Below are positions 51,785 to 61,023 of a stretch of 64,000 nucleotides of DNA, piece after piece. The notes beneath the pieces are model-generated. The model saw nothing but the letters and a program-made list of their open reading frames with translations. It made no database searches and had not been told where the DNA came from. Both the position numbers and the translations under genes were made by a program. Positions within the stretch are counted from its first letter, which is position 1, and the number at the start of each line of letters is the position of its first letter. Source of the stretch: Prescottella subtropica (GTDB lineage Bacteria; Actinomycetota; Actinomycetes; Mycobacteriales; Mycobacteriaceae); contig NZ_SKCH01000001.1 in assembly GCF_005434945.1 (NCBI RefSeq), forward strand, positions 310,001 to 374,000, written 5' to 3'.

Positions 51785-52528
51785 TCAGCGCAGCTTGATG
51801 GTGCCGCCGTCGACCATGAGGGTCTGCCCGGTCATGTACGACGCGTCGGCGCTGGCCAGGAACACTGCGACCCGGCCGATGTCGGACTCCGGGTCGCCGA
51901 GACGGTGCATCGGGGTGCTCGAGAGGAGACGCTCCTCCATCGCCGGGTTCGCCTCGATGTACGCCTGGATGCCCTCGGTGAGCGCGAGCGGCGAGATGAG
52001 GTTGACGTTGATGCCGTCCGTCGCCCACTCGTTCGCGGCGACTCGACTGATCGCGCGGATCGCTTCCTTCGCGGCCGCGTACGACGTCTGCGTCACCTTG
52101 CCCTCGATGCCGGCGCCCGAGGCGAAGTTGATGACCGAGCCCTGGTTCGCCTTCAACTGTTCGTGGCAGGCCTGCATCAGCCAGAACGTCGGGTAGAAGC
52201 CGGTACCGAACGACAGGTCCAGCATCTCCTGCGTGGTCTCGAGCAGCGGCGCCTGCCGGGACGCGTGCGCGTTGTTGACCAGCACGCTCACCGACCCGAA
52301 CGCGTCGACGGCCGCGTCGCGGATCCGCGCGGCGCTCTCCAGCTTCGAGATGTCGGCGTTCAGGTAGCGGACCGCGTCGCCGAGTTCGGCCTCGAGCGCG
52401 GCACCGGCGTCGTCGTTGATGTCGACGACCAGGATCTTCGCGCCCTCCTTCGTGAACGCGCGGACGATGCCGCGCCCGATACCGCCCGCGCCGCCGGTGA
52501 CGATCGCGACTTTGCCCTCGAGCCTCAT
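51785..52528 (-). CDS. Short-chain dehydrogenase/reductase
   Basis: 247 residues. TGGAGGIGRG at 11-20, VVDIND at 34-39 (NAD preference), NNAHAS at 85-90 where NNAG is normal, Ser137, Tyr150 and Lys154 (YAAAK). The NNAH change next to the cofactor strand and SVINFASGAG are typical of some aldehyde or diol dehydrogenase SDRs of rhodococci. Start ATG 52528 with GGAGG. Confidence 0.87.
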   Translation of the reverse strand: MRLEGKVAIVTGGAGGIGRGIVRAFTKEGAKILVVDINDDAGAALEAELGDAVRYLNADISKLESAARIRDAAVDAFGSVSVLVNNAHASRQAPLLETTQEMLDLSFGTGFYPTFWLMQACHEQLKANQGSVINFASGAGIEGKVTQTSYAAAKEAIRAISRVAANEWATDGINVNLISPLALTEGIQAYIEANPAMEERLLSSTPMHRLGDPESDIGRVAVFLASADASYMTGQTLMVDGGTIKLR

Positions 52529-52624
52529 GTTTGTCCTCCGATGTGGTTGTGGTCGTGGTGAATACGACCTCCGTTCGGAACCGACGATACGGATTTTCGT
52601 GAGCTCCGGGTCGTGTGATCCCGG

Positions 52625-54163
52625 TTACAGGGACTCGGGGTCGGCATAGCAGTCCCGAACCCCGACATCCATCGGGAACCGGACGGTCGTGTTGCCGAAC
52701 AGCAGCCTTGTTGCGGCGTCCGCGGCCGCGAGGACGTGCGCGCCGGCGGCGTCGGGGCGACGCGTGTGGACGACCACCTCGTCGTGCTGGAAGAACACCA
52801 ACTCGCCGTCGTCGGGCGAGTCACCGAGACGTCGACGCAGATCCGCGAGCAGGCACAGCGCCCACTCGGCGGCCGTCGCCTGCACGACGAAGTTGCGGGT
52901 GAACCGGCCGCGGGCGTGGGCATCCCCGCTCGACCACCATCCGTCCGACGGCGGCGGGCACGCCCGCCCCAGCCACGAGTACACCACCTCACCGCGTTCC
53001 CCGGCGCGGGCCGCATCCTCCACGAACTGCACCGCCACCGGAAAACGCTTGCGCAGCAACGCCAGCAGCGACCGGGCCTCCCCGGCAGTGGCGCCGTACA
53101 GGACGCCGAGGATCGCGACCTTCGCCTGCGCCCGGTCGCCGCCGAACGCCTCCGCCGCGACGAGCGCGTACAGGTCGTCGGATCCGGCCGCCGCCGTCAT
53201 CCGCGGATCCGCCGACATCGCCGCCAGGATCCGCGGCTCGAGCTGGCCGGCGTCGGCGATGACGAACGTGTGCCCGGGATCGGCGATCACACTCGTGCGC
53301 AACGTCTTCGGGATCTGCAGGGCGCCACCACCGCGGCTGGCCCACCGTCCCGACACCACCCCACCCGGCACGTACACCGGCCGGAACCGGTTGCCGCGCA
53401 CCCACGCGTCCAGCCACGACCAGCCGTTCGCGGCATGCAGCTTCGCCAGATCCCGGTAGTGCAGCAGCGGCTCGACCGCCGGATGGTCGATCTCCCGGAG
53501 CACGTACTTGCGGGTCGACGTCACCTCGATGCCCTCCCGTGCGAATGCCGCCACCACCTCCGGGTGCGACGCCGGATTGACCGTCCGCCCGAACGCCGCC
53601 GACACCTCGCCGGCCGCCGCCTGCAACCGGGTGGGCAGCACGTGATCGGGGGTGCGTGGACCCAACGAACGTTCGAGCAGGTCGAGGTGTGCGGCCGCCG
53701 AGAACGGCAGACCGGCATGCCCCATCTCCGCACCCGCGAGGCCGCCCGCCGACTCGGCCGCCACCAGCAGCCGCAGCCGCGGATCGTCCCCGATCGCCGC
53801 GATCTGGCGGGCATGCCGGTCCACGACGACCTCCGGCGGGGTGGACGGGACCGCGTCGAACAGTCCCGGCCGGTCGTCGACCGGGGTGTCGACGGCGGTG
53901 CCGAAGCGTCCGGCGCGGGCGTCGAGCAGGGCACCGGTGAGGCGCAGGTCGTGGGTTTTCCGCAGTCGCACTCCCGCCGCGAGCAGCGGAGGGCACACCC
54001 GGGCTGCGTCCTCGATCACCCAGCGCGGCTGCTCGGCCGCCTCGGCGTCCCGGACCGTGGCGGCGGCGTCGGTGGTGCGCTGCGGCGGCGCCACGGGGGT
54101 ACCGGACTCGTCGGTCCGGATCAGCGTGGCACCGTCACCGTCGAGGACCAGCACCGTTCTCAC
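52625..54163 (-). CDS. DNA polymerase I-like (bifunctional 3'-5' exonuclease/polymerase type)
   Basis: 512 residues. Only the exonuclease-like N-part and the family A polymerase domain are present; there is no 5' nuclease. Motif A DAGQLEPRILA (about 302), motif B RAQAKVAILGVLYG (about 347) and motif C FFQHDEVVVH (about 460). Motif C keeps the catalytic HDE; motif A has DAGQLEPR for the usual DYSQIELR. The N-terminal exonuclease residues look degenerate. It is a member of a stand-alone actinobacterial family, probably repair-related. Confidence 0.85.
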   Translation of the reverse strand: MRTVLVLDGDGATLIRTDESGTPVAPPQRTTDAAATVRDAEAAEQPRWVIEDAARVCPPLLAAGVRLRKTHDLRLTGALLDARAGRFGTAVDTPVDDRPGLFDAVPSTPPEVVVDRHARQIAAIGDDPRLRLLVAAESAGGLAGAEMGHAGLPFSAAAHLDLLERSLGPRTPDHVLPTRLQAAAGEVSAAFGRTVNPASHPEVVAAFAREGIEVTSTRKYVLREIDHPAVEPLLHYRDLAKLHAANGWSWLDAWVRGNRFRPVYVPGGVVSGRWASRGGGALQIPKTLRTSVIADPGHTFVIADAGQLEPRILAAMSADPRMTAAAGSDDLYALVAAEAFGGDRAQAKVAILGVLYGATAGEARSLLALLRKRFPVAVQFVEDAARAGERGEVVYSWLGRACPPPSDGWWSSGDAHARGRFTRNFVVQATAAEWALCLLADLRRRLGDSPDDGELVFFQHDEVVVHTRRPDAAGAHVLAAADAATRLLFGNTTVRFPMDVGVRDCYADPESL

Positions 54164-54200
54164 GGCGTCCAGTGTGCCGGGCGGTACCGACAGCCCTCGA

Positions 54201-56129
54201 TCAGGGTTTCGGATACCGCCGGGCCACGTTCTCCTCGGCCGACGGACCCGCCTCCCACGACGCGATCCACGGCCCGGTGCCCTCGCTGGGATCGATCACC
54301 CCGGCCTCGAGCCACGCGTAGTCGCCGGCGAGGGCGGCACGTGCGATCTCGTGGTCGACGTCGTCGGTGTTGTCCCACAGGGCGGCGAACAACCGGTCGA
54401 TCCGCAGCCGGGACTGCCGGCAGAAGGCGTCGGCCAGGTCCACGGCGGACGCACCCCGGTCGTGGTCGTCGGTGCTCGCCTCCATGTCGGCGCGCACACA
54501 CGCCGCCGACATCGCGAACAGTTCGGCACCGATGTCGACGATGCGTCCGAGGAACGCCTGGTGTTTCTCCATGCCGGCCTGCCAGCGGGTCATGCCGTAG
54601 AACGTGGACCGGGCCAGCTTGCGGGAGTTGCGTTCGATGAACCGGAAATGTGTTGCCAGACTGCCGAAGTCGCCGTACGCCGCCGGCAGCTGTCCCTTGC
54701 CGGACACCAGGTGCGGCAGCCACTTGGCGTAGAAGCCGCTCGCGCCGACCGCAGCCTTGGCCTTGTGCTGCAGGTCGGCCTTCGGGTCGGCCAGATCCCC
54801 GGCCGCCGCCAGATGCGCGTCGACGGCCTCACGGGCGATGAGCAGCCGCATGATCTCGCTCGACCCCTCGAAGATCCGGTTGATCCGCAGATCCCGAACC
54901 AACTGTTCGACCGGTACTGCCCGCTCCCCGCGCGCGGCGAGGGACGCGGCGGTCTCGTAGCCGCGGCCGCCACGGATCTGCACGAGTTCGTCGGCGATCA
55001 GACACGCCATCTCGCTGGACCACAGCTTCGCGAGCGCCGCCTCGATACGGATGTCGTTACGGTCCTCGTCGGCCATCCGGCCCGCCAACTCCACCACCGC
55101 CTCGAGCGCGAACGTGGTGGCCGCGATGAACGAGATCTTCGCCGCCACCGCACCGTGCTCGCCGACCGGCCGGCCCCACTGCACCCGCTCCGCCGACCAC
55201 TCGCGGGCGATCTTCAACGACCACTTGCCGGCCGCCGTGCACATCGCCGGAATCGCCAGCCGGCCCGCGTTCAGCGTGGTCAGCGCGATCTTCAGGCCGT
55301 CGCCCTCGCGTCCGATCAGGTTCTCCGCGGGCACCCGCACCCGGTGCAGGCGGGTGACACCGTTCTCGATGCCGCGCAACCCCATGAACGCGTTGCGGCG
55401 TTCGACGGTGATGCCCGGCGAATCCGCCTCCACGACGAACGCGCTGATGCCGCCGCCGTGGTGGACGTCCGGTACCCGTGCCATCACCACCAGCAGTTCG
55501 GCGACCACCCCGTTGGTGGTCCACAGCTTGACGCCGTCGAGCAGGTACGCGGCCCCGTCCTCGGTGGGGGTGGCCGTCGCCGCCAGCCGCGCCGGATCGG
55601 AGCCGACATCCGGTTCCGTGAGCAGGAACGCCGAAATAGCCCCGTTCGCGCAGCGCGGCAGGAACTTTCGTTTCTGTTCTTCGGTGCCGGCCAGCTTCAA
55701 CGGCTCGGGCACCCCGATCGACTGGTGCGCAGACAGCAGCGCGCCGAGACTCGGATGCACCGCCGACACCACCGCCAACGCCCGGTTGTATGCCACTTGC
55801 GACAGACCCAGACCGCCGTACTCGGTGGGCACCTTCAACCCGAAACAGCCCAGTTCCGTCAGGCCCGTCACGTAGTCGTCGGGTATCCGGGCGTCCCGCT
55901 CGATCACCGCCCCGTCCAGGCCGCGGCAGAACCGATCGAGTTCGGCGACGAACGCATCGGTCCGCGCAGTCTCGTCGGCATCCGGCCGCGGGAAGGGATG
56001 CACCAGCTCGAGCGGGAACCGGCCGAGGAACAACTCCTTCGCGAACGAGGGTCTGTCCCATCCGCTCTCCCGCGCCTCCTCGGCGACCGCGCGGGCCTGT
56101 TCTTCCGTCACATGAGTCGGTGACGCCAT
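54201..56129 (-). CDS. Large acyl-CoA dehydrogenase
   Basis: 642 residues, longer than the usual 380-400, like FadE7/FadE5-type enlarged dehydrogenases. It oxidises an acyl-CoA at the alpha-beta bond using FAD. Seen: LLTEPDVGSDPA near 183, and the C-terminal domain with INRIFEGSSEIMRLLIA near 438; the catalytic Glu is in that segment. The extra C-terminal 150 residues end in ENVARRYPKP. ATG 56129 follows GGAGG. Divergent from hmgA. Confidence 0.9.
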   Translation of the reverse strand: MASPTHVTEEQARAVAEEARESGWDRPSFAKELFLGRFPLELVHPFPRPDADETARTDAFVAELDRFCRGLDGAVIERDARIPDDYVTGLTELGCFGLKVPTEYGGLGLSQVAYNRALAVVSAVHPSLGALLSAHQSIGVPEPLKLAGTEEQKRKFLPRCANGAISAFLLTEPDVGSDPARLAATATPTEDGAAYLLDGVKLWTTNGVVAELLVVMARVPDVHHGGGISAFVVEADSPGITVERRNAFMGLRGIENGVTRLHRVRVPAENLIGREGDGLKIALTTLNAGRLAIPAMCTAAGKWSLKIAREWSAERVQWGRPVGEHGAVAAKISFIAATTFALEAVVELAGRMADEDRNDIRIEAALAKLWSSEMACLIADELVQIRGGRGYETAASLAARGERAVPVEQLVRDLRINRIFEGSSEIMRLLIAREAVDAHLAAAGDLADPKADLQHKAKAAVGASGFYAKWLPHLVSGKGQLPAAYGDFGSLATHFRFIERNSRKLARSTFYGMTRWQAGMEKHQAFLGRIVDIGAELFAMSAACVRADMEASTDDHDRGASAVDLADAFCRQSRLRIDRLFAALWDNTDDVDHEIARAALAGDYAWLEAGVIDPSEGTGPWIASWEAGPSAEENVARRYPKP

Positions 56130-56174
56130 GATCCGCCTCCTCGAAGAGAGACCTACCCGTGAGTATTCCCCTCT

Positions 56175-56242
56175 CCCGCGTTTCGCGCACTTGCCGCGCG
56201 TTTCGGGCGGGATCCGGGCGCGACAAGTGCGCGAAACGCGGG
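56175..56242. repeat. Long inverted repeat between acyl-CoA dehydrogenase and hmgA
   Basis: Arms of 19 bp (56175-56193 and 56224-56242) are perfect reverse complements around a 30-bp spacer, itself containing a related CGCGCGTTTCGGGCG. The sequence can form a long cruciform in the divergent promoter region. It could be an operator for both genes or a copy of a dispersed palindromic element. Confidence 0.7.
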
Positions 56243-56295
56243 GTGGGTGGGGAGGGGCGGGCCTAGACTGAGGCGAGACGAGTGGGAGGTCGGTC

Positions 56296-57489
56296 ATGGC
56301 GTTCTACCGGCAGGTCGGGGACGTGCCGCCGAAACGCCACACGCAGCACCGCGACGCCGACGGTCGGCTCCGCTACGAGGAACTCATGGGCGAGGACGGC
56401 TTCTCGTCCGACTCGTCCCTGTTGTACCACCGGAACATTCCGTCGTCGATCGTCGACGCCACCGCGTGGCACCCCGGCGACGGTGTGACGGTCCCCAACC
56501 ATCCACTGCTCCCGCGGCATCTGAAACCGCACGACCTGTTCCTTGCCGGCACGGGCGCCGACGCCGTCACCGGCCGCCGCCTACTCCTCGGCAACACCGA
56601 CGTCCGGATCTCCTACGTCGTGGCCGGCACCACCTCCCCGTTGTACCGCAACGCGATCGGCGACGAACTCGTGTACGTCGAATCCGGGTCCGCGACGGTC
56701 GACACCGTGTTCGGGACACTGTCCGTGCGAGCCGGGAACTACGTGCTGATCCCGATGTCCACCATCCACCGATGGGTACCCGTCGGACCGGAACCGTTGC
56801 GCGCGTATGTAATCGAGGCCAACAGTCACATCACGCCGCCGGCCCGCTACCTGTCCCGGTACGGGCAGTTCCTCGAGCACGCGCCGTACTGTGAGCGTGA
56901 CTTGCACGGACCGGACGCCCCACTGCTCGTCGACGGCACGGACGTCCCGGTGCTGGTGAAGCATCGCGTCGGCGGGGCGATTTCCGGTACCCGCACCGTG
57001 TACGCGCAGCACCCGTTCGGCGTGGTCGGCTGGGACGGCTGCCTGTACCCGTACACGTTCGACATCGCGGACTACGAACCGATCACCGGACGCATCCACC
57101 AGCCGCCGCCGGTGCATCAGGTGTTCGCCGGACGAGGTTTCGTCGTCTGCAACTTCGTGCCCCGCAAGGTCGACTACCACCCGCTGTCGATCCCGGTGCC
57201 GTACTACCACTCCAACGTGGACTCCGACGAGGTCATGTTCTACTGCGGCGGCGACTACGAGGCCCGCAGGGGGTCCGGTATCGGCCCGGGTTCGGTGTCG
57301 GTGCATCCCGGCGGGTTCACGCACGGCCCACAGCCGGGCGCCTACGAACGCAGCATCGGGGTCGACTTCTTCGACGAACTCGCCGTCATGGTCGACACGT
57401 TCCGACCCCTCGAGCTCGGTGAGGGTGGACGTGCTTGCGAGGCCCGGGGATACGCGTGGACGTGGTCGGGGCGGGGGCCGGGGTCGTGA
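56296..57489 (+). CDS. hmgA: Homogentisate 1,2-dioxygenase
   Basis: 397 residues, cupin fold. It opens the ring of homogentisate to maleylacetoacetate using Fe(II). Candidate ligands are His305 (PYYHSN), Asp311/Glu312 (DSDEVMFY) and His343 (GFTHGP). The spacing His-to-Glu is one residue longer than the usual H-x5-E if Glu312 is used. ATG 56296 follows GGGAGG. The stop overlaps the next gene (GTGA). Confidence 0.92.
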   Translation: MAFYRQVGDVPPKRHTQHRDADGRLRYEELMGEDGFSSDSSLLYHRNIPSSIVDATAWHPGDGVTVPNHPLLPRHLKPHDLFLAGTGADAVTGRRLLLGNTDVRISYVVAGTTSPLYRNAIGDELVYVESGSATVDTVFGTLSVRAGNYVLIPMSTIHRWVPVGPEPLRAYVIEANSHITPPARYLSRYGQFLEHAPYCERDLHGPDAPLLVDGTDVPVLVKHRVGGAISGTRTVYAQHPFGVVGWDGCLYPYTFDIADYEPITGRIHQPPPVHQVFAGRGFVVCNFVPRKVDYHPLSIPVPYYHSNVDSDEVMFYCGGDYEARRGSGIGPGSVSVHPGGFTHGPQPGAYERSIGVDFFDELAVMVDTFRPLELGEGGRACEARGYAWTWSGRGPGS

Positions 57490-58331
57490 CGGTTCCGCCG
57501 CTGCTGGCCGGGCTGCTCGACGACGCGGCCCTGTTCCCGCCGGGCAACGTGCCGCCCGGTACCGCGGTCGCCGCGCATGTCGCGCACCGGCGCAGCGCTC
57601 ACCGCGATCTCGTCGGCCCGTTCGTGGTGCCGGCGCCGCGGTTGGGGGAACTTCCTGCCGTGCAGGTAGATCCGCTGACCGTGAGTGTCACGGTGTCCGC
57701 CGGTACGGTACGGGACACCCTCGCACGGGTGCGTGACCTCGACGGCATCACGCTTGCCGCGCTCGAGGTCGCGATCCCGGAGACCATCGCACTCGGCGAC
57801 GTCCTGCACGAATTGCAGGACAACGATGCCGACACCGCGGGGGTCGACATCTACCTCGAGATTCCCCGCAGCGATCGCGGCCCGTCCGTGCTCGCGGCAC
57901 TGTCCGGGACACGGTACGCCGCGAAATTCCGCACGGGCGGCGTCGTGGCGTCCGCGTACCCGGACGAGGCCGAACTCGCCACCGCGATCCACACGGCCGT
58001 CACCCTCGAGGTGCCGTTCAAGGCGACGGCCGGGCTGCATCGTGCGGTCCGGAACACCGACCCCGTAACGAGATTCGAACAGCACGGGTTCCTCGACGTG
58101 CTGTGGGCGACACACCTGGCAGCCGACGGTTCCGATGTCGACGACGTGGCCGCCGCGCTGGCGATCCGGGACGGGGCGCGACTGGTGGGCGGCCTGTCGC
58201 GGCTCACCTCGGAAGCGGTGGCCCGCATCCGGGCGTCCTTCCGGTCCTTCGGCACGTGCAGCATCACCGAGCCGCTCGCAGACCTGGCCGTGCTGGGACT
58301 GCCGGTCACCGGCGAGGAGGCCCGCGGATGA
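57486..58331 (+). CDS. Unknown protein of the homogentisate operon
   Basis: 281 residues, no signal peptide or membrane segment. Starts VTVPPLLAGLLDDAALFPPG; later segments include FRTGGVVASAYPDEAELATA and the C-terminal SFGTCSITEPLADLAVLGLP. No catalytic motif is recognised. The gene overlaps hmgA and fahA by 4 bp each, so it is likely made in equal amounts with them and serves homogentisate breakdown. Maleylacetoacetate isomerase, which the pathway needs between them, is not evident in its sequence. Confidence 0.75.
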   Translation: MTVPPLLAGLLDDAALFPPGNVPPGTAVAAHVAHRRSAHRDLVGPFVVPAPRLGELPAVQVDPLTVSVTVSAGTVRDTLARVRDLDGITLAALEVAIPETIALGDVLHELQDNDADTAGVDIYLEIPRSDRGPSVLAALSGTRYAAKFRTGGVVASAYPDEAELATAIHTAVTLEVPFKATAGLHRAVRNTDPVTRFEQHGFLDVLWATHLAADGSDVDDVAAALAIRDGARLVGGLSRLTSEAVARIRASFRSFGTCSITEPLADLAVLGLPVTGEEARG

Positions 58332-59509
58332 CCCGCATCGCGATCCCCGACGGTTCCCTGTTCGGCCCGGACAACCTGCCCTACGGGGTGTTCTCGACAC
58401 CGGGAACCGCACCGCGGGTGGGTGTCCGGGTGGGGGACCGCGTCGTCGATCTCACCCGGATACTCGGCGACGACGTGTTCGCCCGACCGACACTCGACGC
58501 GTTCATGGCGCAGGGACCGGACCGCTGGATCACCGTGCGGGAGCGGATCTCCGACGCGATCACCGGCAACCTTCCGGGCGAGGCCGTGCACGATGTCGAC
58601 GCCGTCACCCTGCACCTGCCGTTCACGGTCGCCGACTACGTCGACTTCTACGCATCGGAACACCATGCGACCAACCTCGGGAAGATACTGCGACCCGATT
58701 CGCCTGCACTGCTACCGAACTGGAAGCATCTCCCGGTCGGCTACCACGGCAGGTCGGGCACGGTGGTGGTGTCGGGCACCGACATCGTCCGCCCGTGCGG
58801 GCAACGCCGGACACCGTCCGAGCAGACACCGACGTTCGGGCCGTCGACGCGACTCGACATCGAGGCCGAACTCGGCTTCGTCGTGGGTGCCGGATCCCCG
58901 ATGGGGCATCGGATCGCCCCGGATGCGTTCGCCGAGCACTGCTTCGGGGTGGTGCTGCTGAACGACTGGTCGGCCCGTGACATCCAGGCATGGGAGTACG
59001 TGCCGCTCGGGCCGCACCTGGGCAAGAGTTTCGGCACCTCGATCTCGGCGTGGGTGGTGCCGTTGCCCGCGCTCGACGCGGCCCGCACCGACACCCCGGC
59101 GCAGGCCCCGGAGCCGCTGCCGTACCTGCGGGGGCAGGAGGCGTGGGGTCTGGACGTCGACCTCGAGATCGGGTGGAACGGCCACGTCGTCTCCCGTCCG
59201 CCGTACGCGCAGATGTACTGGTCGCCGGCGCAGATGCTCGCACACCTGACGGCGAACGGGGCGTCGGCGAGGACCGGTGACCTGTTCGGCTCGGGAACGA
59301 TATCGGGCCCTCGACGCGATCAGTGGGGATCGTTCGTCGAACTGTCCTGGGGTGGCACGGATCCCGTTGCAGTAGGAGAAGCGCACCGCACCTTCCTCGT
59401 GGACGGTGACGAGGTGGTGATCACCGCGACGTCGCCCGGCCTGTCGGGTGGGCGCATCGGTTTCGGTGAGGTGCGCGGACGCATCCGGCCCGCGATCGGC
59501 CTGCCGTGA
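58328..59509 (+). CDS. fahA: Fumarylacetoacetase
   Basis: 393 residues. It cleaves fumarylacetoacetate to fumarate and acetoacetate, the last step of tyrosine breakdown. Seen: ADYVDFYASEHHATN near 98-112 (metal Asp and catalytic His), DIEAELGFVVG near 177 (metal Glu pair), NDWSARDIQAWEYVPLGP near 213-230 and GKSFGTSISAWVVP. It overlaps the preceding gene by ATGA. Confidence 0.95.
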   Translation: MTRIAIPDGSLFGPDNLPYGVFSTPGTAPRVGVRVGDRVVDLTRILGDDVFARPTLDAFMAQGPDRWITVRERISDAITGNLPGEAVHDVDAVTLHLPFTVADYVDFYASEHHATNLGKILRPDSPALLPNWKHLPVGYHGRSGTVVVSGTDIVRPCGQRRTPSEQTPTFGPSTRLDIEAELGFVVGAGSPMGHRIAPDAFAEHCFGVVLLNDWSARDIQAWEYVPLGPHLGKSFGTSISAWVVPLPALDAARTDTPAQAPEPLPYLRGQEAWGLDVDLEIGWNGHVVSRPPYAQMYWSPAQMLAHLTANGASARTGDLFGSGTISGPRRDQWGSFVELSWGGTDPVAVGEAHRTFLVDGDEVVITATSPGLSGGRIGFGEVRGRIRPAIGLP

Positions 59510-59516
59510 TATCGGT

Positions 59517-60128
59517 TCAGCGCGGCGCGACCGCCTCGGTGACGAAGGCGGCGGCACGCTCGAACTCGCTGCGCATGTCGAACACGGTGTCCTGCCGCCA
59601 GTACCGGATCGTGGTGACGTAGACAGCGGTCACCATCTGTGCGAGGAACCGCAGCGGATAGTCCTGCCGCACTTCACCTGCCGGGAGTCCGGCTTCGAGG
59701 ATGCGCTGGAACTGGACGATGAACCGTTCGGTGCGGGCGGCACTCAGCGCGGGGGTCGCGAGGTCCCGGTCGAGTTCGCGGGTGGTGGCCCGGAAGTACT
59801 TCTCGAGGGTCACGGCGGCATCGACGACGTCGTCGAACAGGGACGTGATCCGCTGCGCGGTGGTGAGGGGGCGGGCGAGGAGGTCGTCGACGATGCCGGG
59901 CAGTTTCGTCATGTGCACCTGGTGCAGTGCGGCGAGGACGGCGTCCTTGCCGTCGAAGTAGTTGAAGAAGGTGCCCCGGGAGACGTATGCGGCGGCCGCG
60001 ATGTCGTCGATGGTGGTGGTGTCGTAGCCCTGCTCGGTGAACAGGCGCCGACCGGCGTCGAGCAGGCGGTCGCGGGTGCGCTGTTTGCGCTCAGCGCGGC
60101 GCGCGGCGGTGTCACGCTCGTCCGTCAT
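59517..60128 (-). CDS. TetR/AcrR family transcriptional regulator
   Basis: 203 residues. HTH: RDRLLDAGRRLFTEQGYDTT then DIAAAAYVSRGTFFNYFDGKD (about 20-60). Convergent with fahA, divergent from the enoyl-CoA hydratase; the 145-bp gap holds GTTCCGG/CCGGAAC arms (60173-60179, 60204-60210; 24-bp spacer), a possible operator, and TAATAT at 60227. It likely represses the hydratase promoter. Confidence 0.87.
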   Translation of the reverse strand: MTDERDTAARRAERKQRTRDRLLDAGRRLFTEQGYDTTTIDDIAAAAYVSRGTFFNYFDGKDAVLAALHQVHMTKLPGIVDDLLARPLTTAQRITSLFDDVVDAAVTLEKYFRATTRELDRDLATPALSAARTERFIVQFQRILEAGLPAGEVRQDYPLRFLAQMVTAVYVTTIRYWRQDTVFDMRSEFERAAAFVTEAVAPR

Positions 60129-60273
60129 ACCCGTCCCCCGTGTCTGTTGCCCCGACGATCCTCGACCGGCAGGTTCCGGTTGGAATATGGATCGTAAAAC
60201 TACCCGGAACGGCGGCGATCCGGCGGTAATATTCGCAAACACGACATCCTGAGGAAGCAGTGGAGGCGACGCC

Positions 60274-61023
60274 ATGACGGTGCGATACGAGCGGGACGGA
60301 CGAATCCTCGTGGTACGGATCGAACGCGAGGAACGGCGGAACGCCATCGACCGCGCCACCGCCGAGGGGCTCGAGGAGGCGTTCGACCTCCTCGACGACG
60401 ACCCGGACCTGTGGGCGGGCATCGTGACCGGGACCCCGCGAGTGTTCTCCGCCGGCACCGACATCCGGGAACGCGCGGACCTGCGGATGCCGCGCGGCGG
60501 CGAGTACGGCATCGTCCGTCGGCGTCGCTCCACCCCGCTGATCGCCGCGGTCGAGGGGTACGCGCTCGGCGGCGGCTTCGAGATCGCGTTGGCCTGCGAC
60601 CTGATCGTCGCGTCCGGCACAGCCACGTTCGGGCTACCGGAGACGCGCCGGGGCCTGGTGGCGACGTCCGGCGCACTGTTCCGGGCGCCGCGCGCCCTGC
60701 CGCTGAACGTGGCCCGCGAACTGCTGATCACCGGACGCACTCTGACCGCCGACCGCGCGTACGGTCTCGGGGTCGTCAACGAGGTGGCCGCACCCGGCGC
60801 CGCACTGGATGCCGCACTGGTCATGGCCCGCGAGATCTGCGAGGCCGCACCGGTGTCCGTCCGGGAGAGCCTGCGTGCCCTCGACGCGCAGATCACCGCC
60901 GACGACGAGCGCGGCTGGGACGTCACCGCCGACGCCCTGCGCACCGTCCTGGCCTCCGAGGACTTCCGTACCGGACTCGAGGCGTTCGCGCAGCGGCGCA
61001 CACCGCAGTGGCGCGGTCGGTGA
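60274..61023 (+). CDS. Enoyl-CoA hydratase/isomerase family protein
   Basis: 249 residues, crotonase fold. Oxyanion-hole segments SAGTDIRE (about 60) and GYALGGGFEIAL (about 95-106); Glu of the ETRRG segment near 127 is in the place of the second catalytic Glu. It hydrates an enoyl-CoA. Divergent from the TetR gene and convergent with the SnoaL-like pair; ATG follows GGAGG. Confidence 0.87.
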   Translation: MTVRYERDGRILVVRIEREERRNAIDRATAEGLEEAFDLLDDDPDLWAGIVTGTPRVFSAGTDIRERADLRMPRGGEYGIVRRRRSTPLIAAVEGYALGGGFEIALACDLIVASGTATFGLPETRRGLVATSGALFRAPRALPLNVARELLITGRTLTADRAYGLGVVNEVAAPGAALDAALVMAREICEAAPVSVRESLRALDAQITADDERGWDVTADALRTVLASEDFRTGLEAFAQRRTPQWRGR

